Positions 50,614 to 60,075 of a DNA stretch of 64,000 nucleotides are shown here, in pieces. Positions within the stretch are counted from its first letter, which is position 1. Each line of letters starts with the position of its first letter. Below the pieces are notes generated by a model that worked only from the letters and a program-made list of their open reading frames with translations, was not told the origin of the DNA and searched no databases. Position numbers and translations under genes: made by a program. Source of the stretch: Spongiactinospora rosea (lineage in GTDB: Bacteria; Actinomycetota; Actinomycetes; Streptosporangiales; Streptosporangiaceae); assembly GCF_003315795.1 (NCBI RefSeq), contig NZ_QMEY01000003.1, positions 310,001-374,000 of the forward strand. The letters run 5' to 3'.

Positions 50614-51642
50614 TCATGTGATCAGGGAGAAGCCGCGCAGCGCGCGTGTGTAGTGGGCGATCAGTTCCTCGTCGATGGCGGCCGATTCGCCGTCGCTCAG
50701 CAGGTCGCGCGCGGGCCCTCCGGGAGCGGCCCCGGTGGCGCGGGCCAGGACCGCCCGCCGGATGGCGGGGACCTTCTCGCCGCGCAGCGCGGCGGCCTGG
50801 AGCGGCGCGACGAGGCCGCCGGGGGCGGCCAGGGCGGCGTCCACCTCGGCGAGCGTGCCGGGCGAGGCGATCTCGGCGGCGCGCCGCGCGGCGCGTTCGG
50901 CCGCCCGTACGGTTTCGCGGCGCACCAGCCCTCGCAGAACGAGGTCCAGCAGCAGGACGGGGGCGCCGAGCACCCTGCCGATCATGCGCCCGAACGTCCC
51001 CGCGACCTCATAGGAGGTGTCCGGGGAGCCGTAGACGCCGAGGGTGAGCTGCATCTCCTCCTGGGCCCGCTGGCGGGCGCTGAGCGCGTCGCTGGCCAGC
51101 AGCGCGTGCCGCCACTGGCCGAGCGTGGCCAGCGCGCCGCCGACGATCAGGTCATCGGCGGTGTTGGCCCGGGCGCAGGCGCCGGCCAGCAGCCCGACGC
51201 GCTGGGCGGGGGAGGTGGCCAGCCACAGCGGCAGCCCGATGGTGAGCACGGGACGGCGGCGCAGCCCCATCCGCTCGTAGGAGGTGCGCGCGGCGAGGTC
51301 GCGCACCGCGATGAGGGCCGGGCGCGGCACTCCGGCCCGGTCGGCCACCCGGTCGGCCACCGCGTGGAGGGCGGGCGCGGCGTCCCGGGTGAGCGTCTCG
51401 GCGTCGGACGCGAGTTTCGGGGCCCGTGGGCGCAGTAGTACGCCGATGGCCACGAACAGGCCGCCGAACAGCCAGGAGACGGTGTACTGCGGGGCACGGG
51501 CGATCGTCTGGACGCCGAGCGCCAAGAAGGCCAGCGTGCTCAGATGGACGGCCAGCGAGATGGCGTAGGCCGCCCCGCGCCGGGCCCACGTGCCCGCCCG
51601 TGCGGCGAACGAGCCCTCGGCTAACGAACCGGTGATCGACAT
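50614..51642 (-). CDS. M48-peptidase-like membrane protein lacking HExxH
   Basis: 342 aa. Two membrane segments at the N-terminus ([40 protein letters not shown]) are followed by LVDTR-like [39 protein letters not shown] and [20 protein letters not shown]. In M48 homologues the last block normally continues as HELGHxxNGD; here it reads [13 protein letters not shown], so no zinc site is left. It could be an inactive homologue with a scaffold role. It is divergent from nothing and sits between lipA and lipB. Start at ATG 51642 is not marked by a good ribosome site. Confidence 0.7.
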   Translation of the reverse strand: MSITGSLAEGSFAARAGTWARRGAAYAISLAVHLSTLAFLALGVQTIARAPQYTVSWLFGGLFVAIGVLLRPRAPKLASDAETLTRDAAPALHAVADRVADRAGVPRPALIAVRDLAARTSYERMGLRRRPVLTIGLPLWLATSPAQRVGLLAGACARANTADDLIVGGALATLGQWRHALLASDALSARQRAQEEMQLTLGVYGSPDTSYEVAGTFGRMIGRVLGAPVLLLDLVLRGLVRRETVRAAERAARRAAEIASPGTLAEVDAALAAPGGLVAPLQAAALRGEKVPAIRRAVLARATGAAPGGPARDLLSDGESAAIDEELIAHYTRALRGFSLIT

Positions 51643-51686
51643 GGCGGCAATGGTGGCATCCGCCACCGACGACCGCCACCGGATCG

Positions 51687-52388
51687 TCAGGGACGGAACA
51701 CGTCTTCCTCGGGAAGGTCGTAGGGCTCCATGCCGAGCGCTTCGGCCAGCCGCTTCTCGGCGTACGGCACGACCTCGTCCACCACGATCCTGCGCCCGGT
51801 CTCGGCCGACAGCGAGGACACCTGGGCCCCGGCGACGCCGCACGGGACGATCCGGTCGAACCAGCTCGGGTCGGTCGCGCAGTTGAGCGCGAACCCGTGC
51901 ATGGTGACACCGCCGGTCACCCGGATGCCGATCGCGCCCAGCCCCCTGGGCGCACCCCCGTCGCCCGGCCCGCCCGTCCAGATGCCGCTGCGTCCCGCGA
52001 CGCGCCCGGCGCTCACCCCGAAGTCGGCACAGACCTGGATCAGCACGTCTTCGAGCAGCCGGATGTAGCCCTCCACACCGAGCGGCGGGGACAGCGCGAT
52101 GATCGGGTAGCCGACCAGCTGGCCTGGCCCGTGCCAGGTCATCCGGCCGCCCCGGTCGACGTCGATGACGGGCGTACCGTCGGCGGGCCGCTCGTGCGGG
52201 GCGGTGCGGCGACCGGCCGTGTAGACCGGCGCGTGCTCCAGCATCAGGCAGGTGTCCGGGGCCGCGCCGCCCACCCGGCCGGCGTGGATCCGCCGCTGCA
52301 GCTCCCATGCCTGCTCGTAGGGAACATCGACCCCCAGCCGTACGATCGCCACCGCCGGTCCGCCGCCACTGTGCGCCGTGGGGCGCAT
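51687..52388 (-). CDS. lipB: Octanoyltransferase (lipoate biosynthesis)
   Basis: 233 aa; moves octanoyl from ACP to lipoyl-domain lysines. Typical blocks: LMLEHAPVYTAGRRT, DRGGRMTWHGPGQLVGYPI, and the nucleophile Cys170 in MHGFALNCATDPSWF. The catalytic Lys, expected in 'RKxAaIGvRV', is absent: the sequence reads PRGLGAIGIRVTGG, with Gly149 at that place. The change is coded by GGG, so it is not a single-base reading error from AAG. Activity may rely on another residue, or the alignment may differ locally. ATG 52388 is used; GTG 52412 is in frame. Confidence 0.9.
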   Translation of the reverse strand: MRPTAHSGGGPAVAIVRLGVDVPYEQAWELQRRIHAGRVGGAAPDTCLMLEHAPVYTAGRRTAPHERPADGTPVIDVDRGGRMTWHGPGQLVGYPIIALSPPLGVEGYIRLLEDVLIQVCADFGVSAGRVAGRSGIWTGGPGDGGAPRGLGAIGIRVTGGVTMHGFALNCATDPSWFDRIVPCGVAGAQVSSLSAETGRRIVVDEVVPYAEKRLAEALGMEPYDLPEEDVFRP

Positions 52389-52489
52389 GTGCCGATTGTG
52401 TCGTTCCCTCACGCCACCAGCGTATCCACTGCGACGCTGCGCGTCGCGGCTCGGGCGCTGATAACCGGTGCGTCTTCGTGGTAGGGGGG

Positions 52490-53227
52490 TCAGGGCTTGA
52501 GGAGGCGGGGTTCGATGCGCAGCTCCTTGACTCCGCCTGTGCCGTCGGGCTGGACGTGGTAGGCGTATCCGGCCGGGTCGACGGTCACCGCCTGGACGAA
52601 CTCGGTGCCCACGTAGTGCAGCGCGACCCCCTCGTCGGCCGCGTAGCCCTCGGGCAGCGCGCCGCTGGCGATCGACTCGTGCAGCACCGGACGCCGCTGC
52701 GGCTCGGAGTTGTAGTGGACGCCGCAGGAGTAGGGGAGCAGAGCGAGCCCTTCGGCCCACGGGCGAAGCTCCGGGCCGAAGGAGTCGGTGTTGCCGCCGA
52801 CATGCCAGCACAGCGCGCCCGCGCTCTGGCCGGACAGCACGATGCCCGCCCGCCACGCCTCGGCGAACGCCTCGTCCAGCCCGTGCGTGCGCCACAGGGC
52901 CGCGAGGTTGGCGACGCTGCCGCCGGTGACGTAGATGACGTCCTGTTCGAGGATCCAGGCGCGCGGGTCTTCGACGTTGGGCATCGGGAACACGGTGAGA
53001 TGACTGACCTCGGCGTCGAATCGCTGGAACGCGCCGTACATCTTGGCCAGGATGTCGGTGTCGTCGCCGACCGCGGTGGCCACCAGGCCGAGCTTGGGCC
53101 GGTCCTGCCCCGTGAGGTCGAGGGCGTATCTCATCAGGGGGCTCGGCTCCCAGAACGCGTAGCACCGCACCTGCCGGAACGATCCACCACCGATGGCGAG
53201 GATATGGGACTGACCGGCCCTGCTCAT
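52490..53227 (-). CDS. Peptidase S51 (peptidase E-like)
   Basis: 245 aa. The nucleophile elbow is VLSGQSAGALCW with the active Ser; GGSVANLAALW and IYVTGG precede it, and VHYNSEPQRRP with ADEGVALHYVG follow, in the order seen in dipeptidase E / cyanophycinase-type S51 proteins. It would hydrolyse Asp-X dipeptides or related compounds. GGAGA six bases before ATG 53227. It ends 63 bases before the next upstream gene and has no clear partner. Confidence 0.9.
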   Translation of the reverse strand: MSRAGQSHILAIGGGSFRQVRCYAFWEPSPLMRYALDLTGQDRPKLGLVATAVGDDTDILAKMYGAFQRFDAEVSHLTVFPMPNVEDPRAWILEQDVIYVTGGSVANLAALWRTHGLDEAFAEAWRAGIVLSGQSAGALCWHVGGNTDSFGPELRPWAEGLALLPYSCGVHYNSEPQRRPVLHESIASGALPEGYAADEGVALHYVGTEFVQAVTVDPAGYAYHVQPDGTGGVKELRIEPRLLKP

Positions 53228-53265
53228 ACGGCTCTCCAGAATAGGGGGACAAATGAATGGATATC

Positions 53266-54162
53266 TTAAAATATGGCGGAAAACGCTTGGTCGAGACTCT
53301 TGTGGCGGAATATATATCCGCTTTCGGTCAGCTTTCCGGGGAGCGCCCTGGGGCCGGTAAGGATCCCCTCATCGGCGAAGCCCCCCAGTGCCAGGCGAAG
53401 CGCGAACGGCGGAGGGCCGAGCGGCATCACCGGTCGGCGCAGCGCCTTGGCCAAGGTTCGAGTGAAATCTACATTGTTAACCGGGGCAGGGGAAGTCACA
53501 TTGACCGGCCCAGTTATTTCGGGTTTGTGTAGGATGTATCGGACGGCGTCCACCCAGTCTTCCCTGGTTACCCAGGACCAGAACTGCCTGCCCGAGCCCA
53601 TCGGGGCGCCCAGGCCCAGCCGGAAGATCGGCAACATCCTGGCCAGCGCGCCGCCCTCGGCGCTGAGCGCCATCGAGGTGCGCAGCGTCACCACCCGGAT
53701 GCCCGCCTCCTCTCGCGCCCGCAGCGCCTCGGCCTCCCAGCGGGCCACCAGGGTCGGCAGGAACCCCTCCCCGGCGGGGCCCGACTCGTCCACGGCGCGG
53801 TCGCCGGTGTCGCCGTAGTAATGGATGCCCGAGCCCGACAGCAGCGCCTCCGGCTTGCGGGTGAGCCCGGTGAGCGCGGTGACCAGTGTCCGGGTGCCGT
53901 CGATCCGGCTGCGGACGATCTCCCGCCGGTAGGCGGGCGTCCAGCGCCGGTCACCGATCCCCGCCCCGGCCAGATGGACCACCGCCTGCGCGCCCTCCAG
54001 CGCGCCGGGGTCGATCAGGCCCTCCCGGGGGTTCCAGAACGACTCGTCAGGGCCTTGCGCGGTCCGGCGTACCAGACATACCACCCGGTGCCCGTCCTGG
54101 CGCAGCGCCGCCCTCAGGGCGCTGCCGAGCAGTCCTGACGCGCCCGTCAAGATGATCGTCAC
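53266..54162 (-). CDS. TIGR01777-type NAD(P)-binding epimerase-like protein
   Basis: 298 aa extended SDR. The cofactor motif is IILTGASGLLGSALRAALRQ; further family marks are SGSGIHYYGDTGDRAVDE, the LRTSMALSAEGGALARMLPI region, PMGSGRQFWSWVTREDWVDA, and the C-terminal GPRALPGKLTESGYIFRHKS. The family includes E. coli YfcH and plant SulA-like plastid proteins; its substrate is not settled. GTG 54162 has TAGGTT about eight bases upstream and looks leaderless. Confidence 0.9.
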   Translation of the reverse strand: MTIILTGASGLLGSALRAALRQDGHRVVCLVRRTAQGPDESFWNPREGLIDPGALEGAQAVVHLAGAGIGDRRWTPAYRREIVRSRIDGTRTLVTALTGLTRKPEALLSGSGIHYYGDTGDRAVDESGPAGEGFLPTLVARWEAEALRAREEAGIRVVTLRTSMALSAEGGALARMLPIFRLGLGAPMGSGRQFWSWVTREDWVDAVRYILHKPEITGPVNVTSPAPVNNVDFTRTLAKALRRPVMPLGPPPFALRLALGGFADEGILTGPRALPGKLTESGYIFRHKSLDQAFSAIF

Positions 54163-54277
54163 AGTGCCAACCTACGCCCCTGTCACCGGCCGGGCGAGGA
54201 CATCGGGCACCGATGGGCCCCCTACGAATCCGCCCCCTGCCCGTCGCGGCCGGTCACGAGGTCCCCTAACGCACACG

Positions 54278-54318
54278 AAAAAGGCCGGGCCCGCCCGCCG
54301 GAGCGGACGGACCCGGCC
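54278..54318 (-). terminator. Intrinsic terminator of sucB
   Basis: On the minus strand a long stem (54283-54318, about 16 bp with G-U pairs, outermost GGCCGGG/CCCGGCC) is followed directly by TTTTT (complement of 54278-54282), a textbook Rho-independent terminator and the clearest in the window. It starts 37 bases after the sucB stop. Confidence 0.8.
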
Positions 54319-54354
54319 ACAGGCCCGCGACCCTGCCCCCCGAAGGGGGAAGGA

Positions 54355-55833
54355 TCAGGAGGGAAGGCCGAGCTGGTTTTCGAAACGGCCCTCTTCCAGG
54401 CGGCGCTTGATCGTGGTGAGGAAGCGCGCGGCGTCGGCGCCGTCGATCAGCCGGTGGTCGTAGGTGAGGGCCAGGTAGACCATCGAACGGACCGCGATGA
54501 CCTCGCCGAGGTCAGGGTCGTCCACCACGACGGCCCGCTTGACCACCGCGCCGGTGCCCAGCATGCCCACCTGCGGCTGGAACAGGATCGGCGTGTCGAA
54601 CAGCGCGCCCCTGCTGCCGGTGTTGGTGAGCGTGAAGGTCGCGCCGGCCAGCTCGTCCGGGCTGACCTTGTTGGCGCGGAACCGGTCGGCCAGGTCGGCG
54701 ATCTTACGCGCCAGGCCCGGCATGTTGAGGTCGCCCGCGTTGCGCACGGTCACCGCGGCGAGCCCCTTCTCGGCGTCCACCGCGATGCCGAGGTGCTCGA
54801 CGTCGTGGTAGGTGACCTCGTTGGTCTCGCTGTTGATCACCGCGTTCAGCTTCGGGTGCTGCTTCAGCGCCTCGACCGTGGCCAGCGCGAAGAACGGCAG
54901 GAACGACAGCTTGACGCCCTCGCGCCGCAGGAACTCCTCCTTCGCCCGCTCCCGCAGCCGGGCGATCCTCGTCACGTCGACCTCGACGACCGTCGTGAGC
55001 TGCGCGGAGGTCTGCAGCGACTCCACCGTGCGCTTGGCGATGGTCTGCCGCAGCCGGGACATCTTCTCGGTACGGCCGCGCAGCGCGGTGTCGACCTGCA
55101 CCGGCTCGGGGGCCGCGGCGGGAGCGGCGGCCGGAGCCTGCGCCGCCGGGGCGGCGGGCGCGGCCGGAGCCGCGGGCTGCGCCGGGGCCTGCTGGGCGGC
55201 GGCCTGCTCGCGCTGGGCGCGGGCGGCCTCAAGGACGTCCTGCTTGCGGATGCGCCCGCCGACGCCCGTGCCGTTCAGGGAGTCGAGGTCGACCCCGTGC
55301 TCGCTGGCGAGCTTGCGCACCAGCGGCGTGACGTACGGGGCCTCGCCGGTGGAGGGCAGCGGGGTGGGCGGCGGCGGAGCCTGCTCGGTCGGAGCGGGCG
55401 CCTGCGGCTGCGGCGCGGGAGGCGCCTGCTGGGCGGCCGGGGCCGGCTGCGGGATCGAGGACGGCGGCGCGGCCTGCGGCTCCGGCGCGGGAGGCGCGGG
55501 CTGTGCCTGAGGCTGGGCCTGGGCCTGCGGCTCCGGCTCCGGCGCGGCCTGCGGCGCGGGCTCCTCGGCGGGGGCGGCAGCCCCGGCGCCGGAACCCGAC
55601 TCGTCGATCACCGCCAGTTCGGCGCCGACCTCGACCGTCTCGTCCTCTGCGACGACGATCCTGGTCAGCACGCCGCCTGAGGGCGAGGGGATCTCGGTGT
55701 CCACCTTGTCGGTGGACACCTCAAGGAGCGGCTCGTCGGCCTCGACGCGCTCGCCTTCCTTCTTCAGCCAACGGGTGACAGTGCCTTCGGTGACGCTCTC
55801 GCCGAGCTGGGGCATCGTTACGGAGACCGGCAT
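54355..55833 (-). CDS. sucB: 2-oxo-acid dehydrogenase E2 (dihydrolipoamide succinyl/acyltransferase)
   Basis: 492 aa, core of a 2-oxoglutarate or pyruvate dehydrogenase complex. One N-terminal lipoyl domain with Lys43 in VSTDKVDTE, then a long Ala/Pro/Gln/Glu linker, the E3-binding domain ([33 protein letters not shown]) and, from about residue 260, the catalytic domain ending with the active His/Asp in [15 protein letters not shown]. Actinobacterial E2 proteins often have two or three lipoyl domains; this one has one. It lies 45 bases after lpd in the same direction, and lipA/lipB downstream supply its cofactor. In actinobacteria this E2 is commonly shared between PDH and KGDH. Confidence 0.94.
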   Translation of the reverse strand: MPVSVTMPQLGESVTEGTVTRWLKKEGERVEADEPLLEVSTDKVDTEIPSPSGGVLTRIVVAEDETVEVGAELAVIDESGSGAGAAAPAEEPAPQAAPEPEPQAQAQPQAQPAPPAPEPQAAPPSSIPQPAPAAQQAPPAPQPQAPAPTEQAPPPPTPLPSTGEAPYVTPLVRKLASEHGVDLDSLNGTGVGGRIRKQDVLEAARAQREQAAAQQAPAQPAAPAAPAAPAAQAPAAAPAAAPEPVQVDTALRGRTEKMSRLRQTIAKRTVESLQTSAQLTTVVEVDVTRIARLRERAKEEFLRREGVKLSFLPFFALATVEALKQHPKLNAVINSETNEVTYHDVEHLGIAVDAEKGLAAVTVRNAGDLNMPGLARKIADLADRFRANKVSPDELAGATFTLTNTGSRGALFDTPILFQPQVGMLGTGAVVKRAVVVDDPDLGEVIAVRSMVYLALTYDHRLIDGADAARFLTTIKRRLEEGRFENQLGLPS

Positions 55834-55878
55834 GTGTGATTCTTCTCTCGCGTTTCCTGGGTTTCGCGGGCTTTGTGG

Positions 55879-57261
55879 TTAGTTGTGCACGTGGAGCGGC
55901 TTGCCGGCCAGCGCCAGCATCGCCTCGCCCACGGCCTCTGACTGCGTGGGGTGGGCGTGGATGAGCTGCGCCACTTCGGCGGGCAGGGCCTCCCAGTTGT
56001 AGATGAGCTGCCCCTCGGTCACCAGCTCGCCGACGCGGCGGCCGACCATGTGCACTCCGAGCACCGGGCCGTCCTGCTGCGCGATGATCTTGACCGAGCC
56101 CTGCGTCTGCAGGATCTGGCTCTTGGGGTTGCCCGCGAGGTCGTAGGTCATCTCGACCACCTGCAGGCCCCGCTCGCGCGCCTTGGCCGTGGTGATGCCG
56201 ACCGAGGCGACCTCGGGATCGGAGTAGGTGATCCTGGGCACGCCGTCGTAGTCGATCGGGATCGGGCCGAGCCCTGCGATGTGCTCGGCCACCAGGATGC
56301 CCTCGGCGAACCCCGCGTGCGCGAGCTGCGGCGTGGGGATCAGGTCGCCGACGGCGTAGACGCCGGGGACACCGGTCTGGCAGTACTCGTCCACCACGAC
56401 CGTGCCGCGCTCCAGGCGCACCCCGGCCTCCTCGTAGCCGAGCCCCGCCGTGACCGGGCCGCGGCCGACCGCGACCAGCAGCAGCTCCGCGTCGAGGGTC
56501 TTGCCGCCTTCGAGGGTGACCACCACCCCGGTCTCGGTGACCTTGACACTGTCGAACCGGCTGCCCAGCTCATAGCGGATGCCCCGGCGGCGGAACGCGC
56601 GCTCCAGGGCCTTGGAGCTGGACTCCTCCTCTAGCGGCAGCAGGTGCGGCAGCGCCTCGACGACGGTGACCTCGGCCCCGAACGAGCGCCACAGGCTGGC
56701 GAACTCGACGCCGATCACGCCGCCGCCCAGCACGATCACCGAGGCGGGCACCCGGCCCAGCGTGAGCGCGTGGTCGCTGGTGATGATCCGCTCACCGTCG
56801 ATCTTCAGGCCGGGCAGCGACCGCGGCTCGGAGCCGGTGGCCAGCACCACGTTGGCGGCCCGGTAGATCTGCCCGCCGACGCTCACCTGACCGGCCCCGG
56901 CGAGGCGGCCCTCGCCCTCGACGATGGTGACCCCCTTGCTCTTCAGGAGCCCCTGTACGCCCTTCCACGCCCTGGTGACGATCTTGTCACGAAATCCGTG
57001 GACGCCCTCGATGTCGATGCCCTCGAACCGGGCCTTGACGCCGAACGTCGCGGCCTCGCGGGTCTCGTCGGCCACCTCGGCCGCGTGCAAGAACGTCTTG
57101 GTGGGGATGCACCCCCGGTGCAGGCAGGTGCCGCCGATCTTGTCCTTCTCGATCAGCGCGACCTTACTGCCCAGCTCGGCCGCCCGCAGGGCGCAGGCGT
57201 AGCCTCCGCTGCCGCCGCCCAGGACGACGATGTCGAAGTCGTTGGGGCTGCCTTCAGCCAC
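55879..57261 (-). CDS. lpd: Dihydrolipoyl dehydrogenase (E3)
   Basis: 460 aa flavoprotein that reoxidises dihydrolipoyl groups with NAD+. FAD motif VVLGGGSGGYACALRAAELG, the redox pair in GGTCLHRGCIPTK (with the unusual HR between the Cys, as in mycobacterial Lpd), NAD motif VIVLGGGVIGVEFA, and the interface His-Glu HAHPTQSEAVGEA. The CLHRGC variant is the actinobacterial type. GTG 57261 has AAGGAG about eight bases upstream. Together with sucB it forms a two-gene unit. Confidence 0.96.
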   Translation of the reverse strand: MAEGSPNDFDIVVLGGGSGGYACALRAAELGSKVALIEKDKIGGTCLHRGCIPTKTFLHAAEVADETREAATFGVKARFEGIDIEGVHGFRDKIVTRAWKGVQGLLKSKGVTIVEGEGRLAGAGQVSVGGQIYRAANVVLATGSEPRSLPGLKIDGERIITSDHALTLGRVPASVIVLGGGVIGVEFASLWRSFGAEVTVVEALPHLLPLEEESSSKALERAFRRRGIRYELGSRFDSVKVTETGVVVTLEGGKTLDAELLLVAVGRGPVTAGLGYEEAGVRLERGTVVVDEYCQTGVPGVYAVGDLIPTPQLAHAGFAEGILVAEHIAGLGPIPIDYDGVPRITYSDPEVASVGITTAKARERGLQVVEMTYDLAGNPKSQILQTQGSVKIIAQQDGPVLGVHMVGRRVGELVTEGQLIYNWEALPAEVAQLIHAHPTQSEAVGEAMLALAGKPLHVHN

Positions 57262-57380
57262 GGGATAGCTCCTTGTCGGATTGGTCTTTCGCCGAGGCCA
57301 GGCGGGTGACCCGCCCTCGGCAATGGCATCTTTTCATTTGTGCGCGCCGTCCGTGACCAGGATCGGGGTGGGCCCGGGGG

Positions 57381-58868
57381 TCAGCGCGAGTACCGCTCCG
57401 CGATGCCGACGAGGGTCCGGGTGATGGCCCCCGTACCGCCCTTCGGCGTGTACCCGTGCGGCTCGCCCTTGTTGAAGGCCGGGCCGGCGATGTCCAGATG
57501 TGCCCAGCGAACCCCCTCCGGAACGAACTCGCGCAGGAAGATCCCCGCGGCGAGCATCGCGCCCCACCGCTCGGGCTGCAGGTTGGCGATGTCGGCCACC
57601 GCCGAGTCGAGCCCCTTGCGCAGTTCGGCGGGCAGCGGCATGCCCCACGCGCCCTCGCCCTGCGCCGCGGCGATGTCCACGACCTCCTGGCGCAGCTCGT
57701 CGTCGTTGGACATGACCCCGGCGGTGCGCCAGCCGAGCGCGACGATCTGCGCGCCGGTCAGCGTGGCGACGTCCACGATCAGGTCGGGGTCGTCCTGGGC
57801 CGCGCGGGCGATGCCGTCGATCAGCACCAGGCGGCCCTCGGCGTCGGTGTCGAGCACTTCGACGGTCTTGCCGCTGTAGCTGGTGAACACGTCGGAAGGA
57901 CGCTGCGCGGTGCCGCTCGGCATGTTCTCCGCCAGGCACAGGTAGCCGACGACGTTGACCGGCAGGCCCAGCCTGGCCACGCCGACGATCGCGCCGAACA
58001 CGGCGCCCGCGCCGCCCATATCGGACTTCATCCAGTCCATCGAGGCGGACGGCTTGAGCGACAGGCCGCCGGAGTCGAAGGTGATGCCCTTGCCGACGAA
58101 CGCGATGGTCTTGGCGGCCTCGGGGTGGCTGTAGGCCAGGCGTACCAGGCGGGGCGGCCGGGCCGAGCCCTGGCCGACGGCGACGATGCCGCCGTACCCG
58201 CCCTCGCGCAGCGCCGTCTCGTCCAGGACCTCGACCGACAGGCCGTGCTCGGCGGCGGCCTGCTCGGCCAGCTCGGCGAACCGCGCCGGCCACAGGTCGG
58301 AGGGCGGGGTGTTGACCAGATCGCGGACCAGGCTCACCGACTCGGCCACGACCGCGGCCCGCTCGACCGCGGCGGCGGCGCCCTCGGCCGCGCTCAGCAC
58401 GGTCACCTCGGCGACCGGCTCGGGCACGTCGCCGGTGGTGCGGTACTTCGTGAACGCGTAGGCGCCCAGCAGGCCGCCGGTGGCGACCGCCTCGGCCTGC
58501 CCCGCCGTGGCGGCGGGCAGCGCGAGCGCGACCCGGGACGTGCCGGACAGCGCGCGTACGGCTGCGCCCGCCGCGCGCCGCAGGACCTCGGGGTCGTGGC
58601 CGTCCTCGCCGGGCTCCTCACCCAGACCGGCCACCACCAGGACCGGCGCGGGCAGCGCGCCCAGGGTCGGGACCTTGGTGATCTCGCCCGCCTTTCCCTT
58701 GGCGCCCAGTGCGGTCAGCGTGGCGGCGAACGTGCCGCCCAGGGCCGCGTCGAGCCCTTCGGCTCCGGGCGCGGGGCGGGGCCCGTCCGCTCCGGAATGG
58801 ATTCCGACGACCAGCGCGTCGGTGTCGAGCGAGACGGAATCAGATGTGTTCAGCCGCACAGTGGTCAC
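57381..58868 (-). CDS. pepA: Leucyl aminopeptidase (M17)
   Basis: 495 aa di-zinc/manganese exopeptidase. Key motifs: FVGKGITFDSGGLSLKPSAS (metal Lys/Asp), MKSDMGGAGAVFG, and the M17 signature DTDAEGRLVLIDGI with the catalytic Arg and Glu. VDVATLTGAQIVALG follows. GTG 58868 is preferred (TAGCAT about eight bases upstream, VTTVRL as usual family start); ATG 58904 in the same frame would give 507 aa. It lies between cobS and lpd, the conserved order in Streptomyces too. Confidence 0.94.
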   Translation of the reverse strand: MTTVRLNTSDSVSLDTDALVVGIHSGADGPRPAPGAEGLDAALGGTFAATLTALGAKGKAGEITKVPTLGALPAPVLVVAGLGEEPGEDGHDPEVLRRAAGAAVRALSGTSRVALALPAATAGQAEAVATGGLLGAYAFTKYRTTGDVPEPVAEVTVLSAAEGAAAAVERAAVVAESVSLVRDLVNTPPSDLWPARFAELAEQAAAEHGLSVEVLDETALREGGYGGIVAVGQGSARPPRLVRLAYSHPEAAKTIAFVGKGITFDSGGLSLKPSASMDWMKSDMGGAGAVFGAIVGVARLGLPVNVVGYLCLAENMPSGTAQRPSDVFTSYSGKTVEVLDTDAEGRLVLIDGIARAAQDDPDLIVDVATLTGAQIVALGWRTAGVMSNDDELRQEVVDIAAAQGEGAWGMPLPAELRKGLDSAVADIANLQPERWGAMLAAGIFLREFVPEGVRWAHLDIAGPAFNKGEPHGYTPKGGTGAITRTLVGIAERYSR

Positions 58869-58948
58869 GTGAGCCGATGCTATCTGTGCGGACAGCTTAG
58901 GCATAAACGAGGGTTCGTCCTACCAATTCGTGTCCTCACCGTACGTGG

Positions 58949-59878
58949 TCAGACCACTGCGAACACCAGCAGCACGGCGGTCGCCGCGACCTCGCACAGG
59001 CCGCCCAGCACGTCACCGGTCACGCCCCCGAACCGGTCCGTGGCACGCCGCCTGACCGGCCAGGCGGCGAGCAGCCCGGCGAGCGCGGCGGCGGGCAGGG
59101 TGAGCGAGAGCGGGGCGGTCAGGTGGATGGGCAGCGGAAATGAGAAGACCCCGACGGAGTATTCCAGCCCGGGTTCGAGGAACGCGGCTCCCTCGCCCGA
59201 GGCCGAGAAGTCGGGGAAGCTGCGGTCGAATGACCCGTTCATCACGTACGTCCAGCCGTCCGTCTCGGCGAGCAGGCCCAAGGCGGCCAGCGCGAGCAGG
59301 GACAGGGTGGTGACGCCGAGAGCCGCCCAGCGCCCCACCGTGCCCGCGACCATCGCGCCGAGGCCGTCCGGGCGTGCGGCGGGCACATCGGCCCGGCAGC
59401 CCCACATGATCGCCAGCCGCCCGGTGACGCACGCGGTGACCAGGGCGAGCGCGCCCATCTCGCTCGCCGACAGCGCGACCACCTGTACCAGCAGTACCAG
59501 GCACAGCGTCACCACGCCGAACGGGCCGATGTCCGAGCGGCGCATGATCTCCAGCGCGGCGGCGGCCGGTTTGCCGCTGCCCAGGCCGTCGGCCATGTCG
59601 GCCAGGCCGTCCAGGTGCAGCGCGCGGGTGAGCAGCGCGAGCGCGGCCACGGCGAGTACGGCGGCGAGCAGTGTCTGGCCGGTGAGCAGCCCCGCCACCG
59701 TGAAGACCACCGCCGCCGCGACGCCGAGCAGCGCCCCGGCCAGCGGCGCGGCGAGGATCCCGTTACGGGCCACGGCCCGGTCCACCTCGACATGGCCGAC
59801 GCGCACGATCGTGAACGTGCCGAGGGCGAACTGGAGCCCCGTCAGTAATCCGGAGGTCGATCCCTTGTCGTCCGACAT
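58949..59878 (-). CDS. cobS: Adenosylcobinamide-GDP ribazoletransferase
   Basis: 309 aa membrane enzyme joining alpha-ribazole to adenosylcobinamide-GDP, the last condensation of cobalamin synthesis. The hallmark is LHLDGLADMADGLG with its acidic residues, then EIMRRSDIGPFGVVTL and the C-terminal RATDRFGGVTGDVLGGLCEV. About seven membrane segments. It is longer than the usual about 250 residues because of an extra, polar, Phe/Ser-rich segment of about 50 residues (TDGWTYVMNGSFDRSFPDFS onwards) between two membrane helices, probably outside. ATG 59878 overlaps no neighbour. Confidence 0.93.
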   Translation of the reverse strand: MSDDKGSTSGLLTGLQFALGTFTIVRVGHVEVDRAVARNGILAAPLAGALLGVAAAVVFTVAGLLTGQTLLAAVLAVAALALLTRALHLDGLADMADGLGSGKPAAAALEIMRRSDIGPFGVVTLCLVLLVQVVALSASEMGALALVTACVTGRLAIMWGCRADVPAARPDGLGAMVAGTVGRWAALGVTTLSLLALAALGLLAETDGWTYVMNGSFDRSFPDFSASGEGAAFLEPGLEYSVGVFSFPLPIHLTAPLSLTLPAAALAGLLAAWPVRRRATDRFGGVTGDVLGGLCEVAATAVLLVFAVV

Positions 59879-59918
59879 GACGGCCGATGCTATCCGCGCG
59901 CCACCCCAACCGCGTCAA

Positions 59919-60075
59919 ACCGGCAGTGGCACCGGCCGCCGGGCGATGACCAGGAAGGACCCCTTCGAGGTCCGGAGGTGTCCGGTGCGGCGGTTGATCG
60001 CGGCCACCCGTGTGCCGCCCTCTGCCGCGCTAGACCGGCAGTGGCACCGGCCGTCCGGCGATGACCAGGAAGGAC
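59919..60075 (-). repeat. Tandem duplication of the cobU 3' tail
   Basis: Bases 60034-60075 (last codons of cobU) recur at 59919-59960, offset 115 bp, with two mismatches. The orphan copy still encodes GSFLVIARRPVPLPV and a stop in its own frame on the minus strand, matching the true end ASFLVIAGRPVPLPV. The rest of the 59879-60029 gap holds no gene. This mirrors the tail duplication at 4418-4690. Confidence 0.9.

Noticed and set aside
59890..60029. A frame continuing cobU downstream to 59890
   Set aside because: cobU ends normally at 60030 with the family C-terminus; the downstream similarity is the duplicated tail in another frame.
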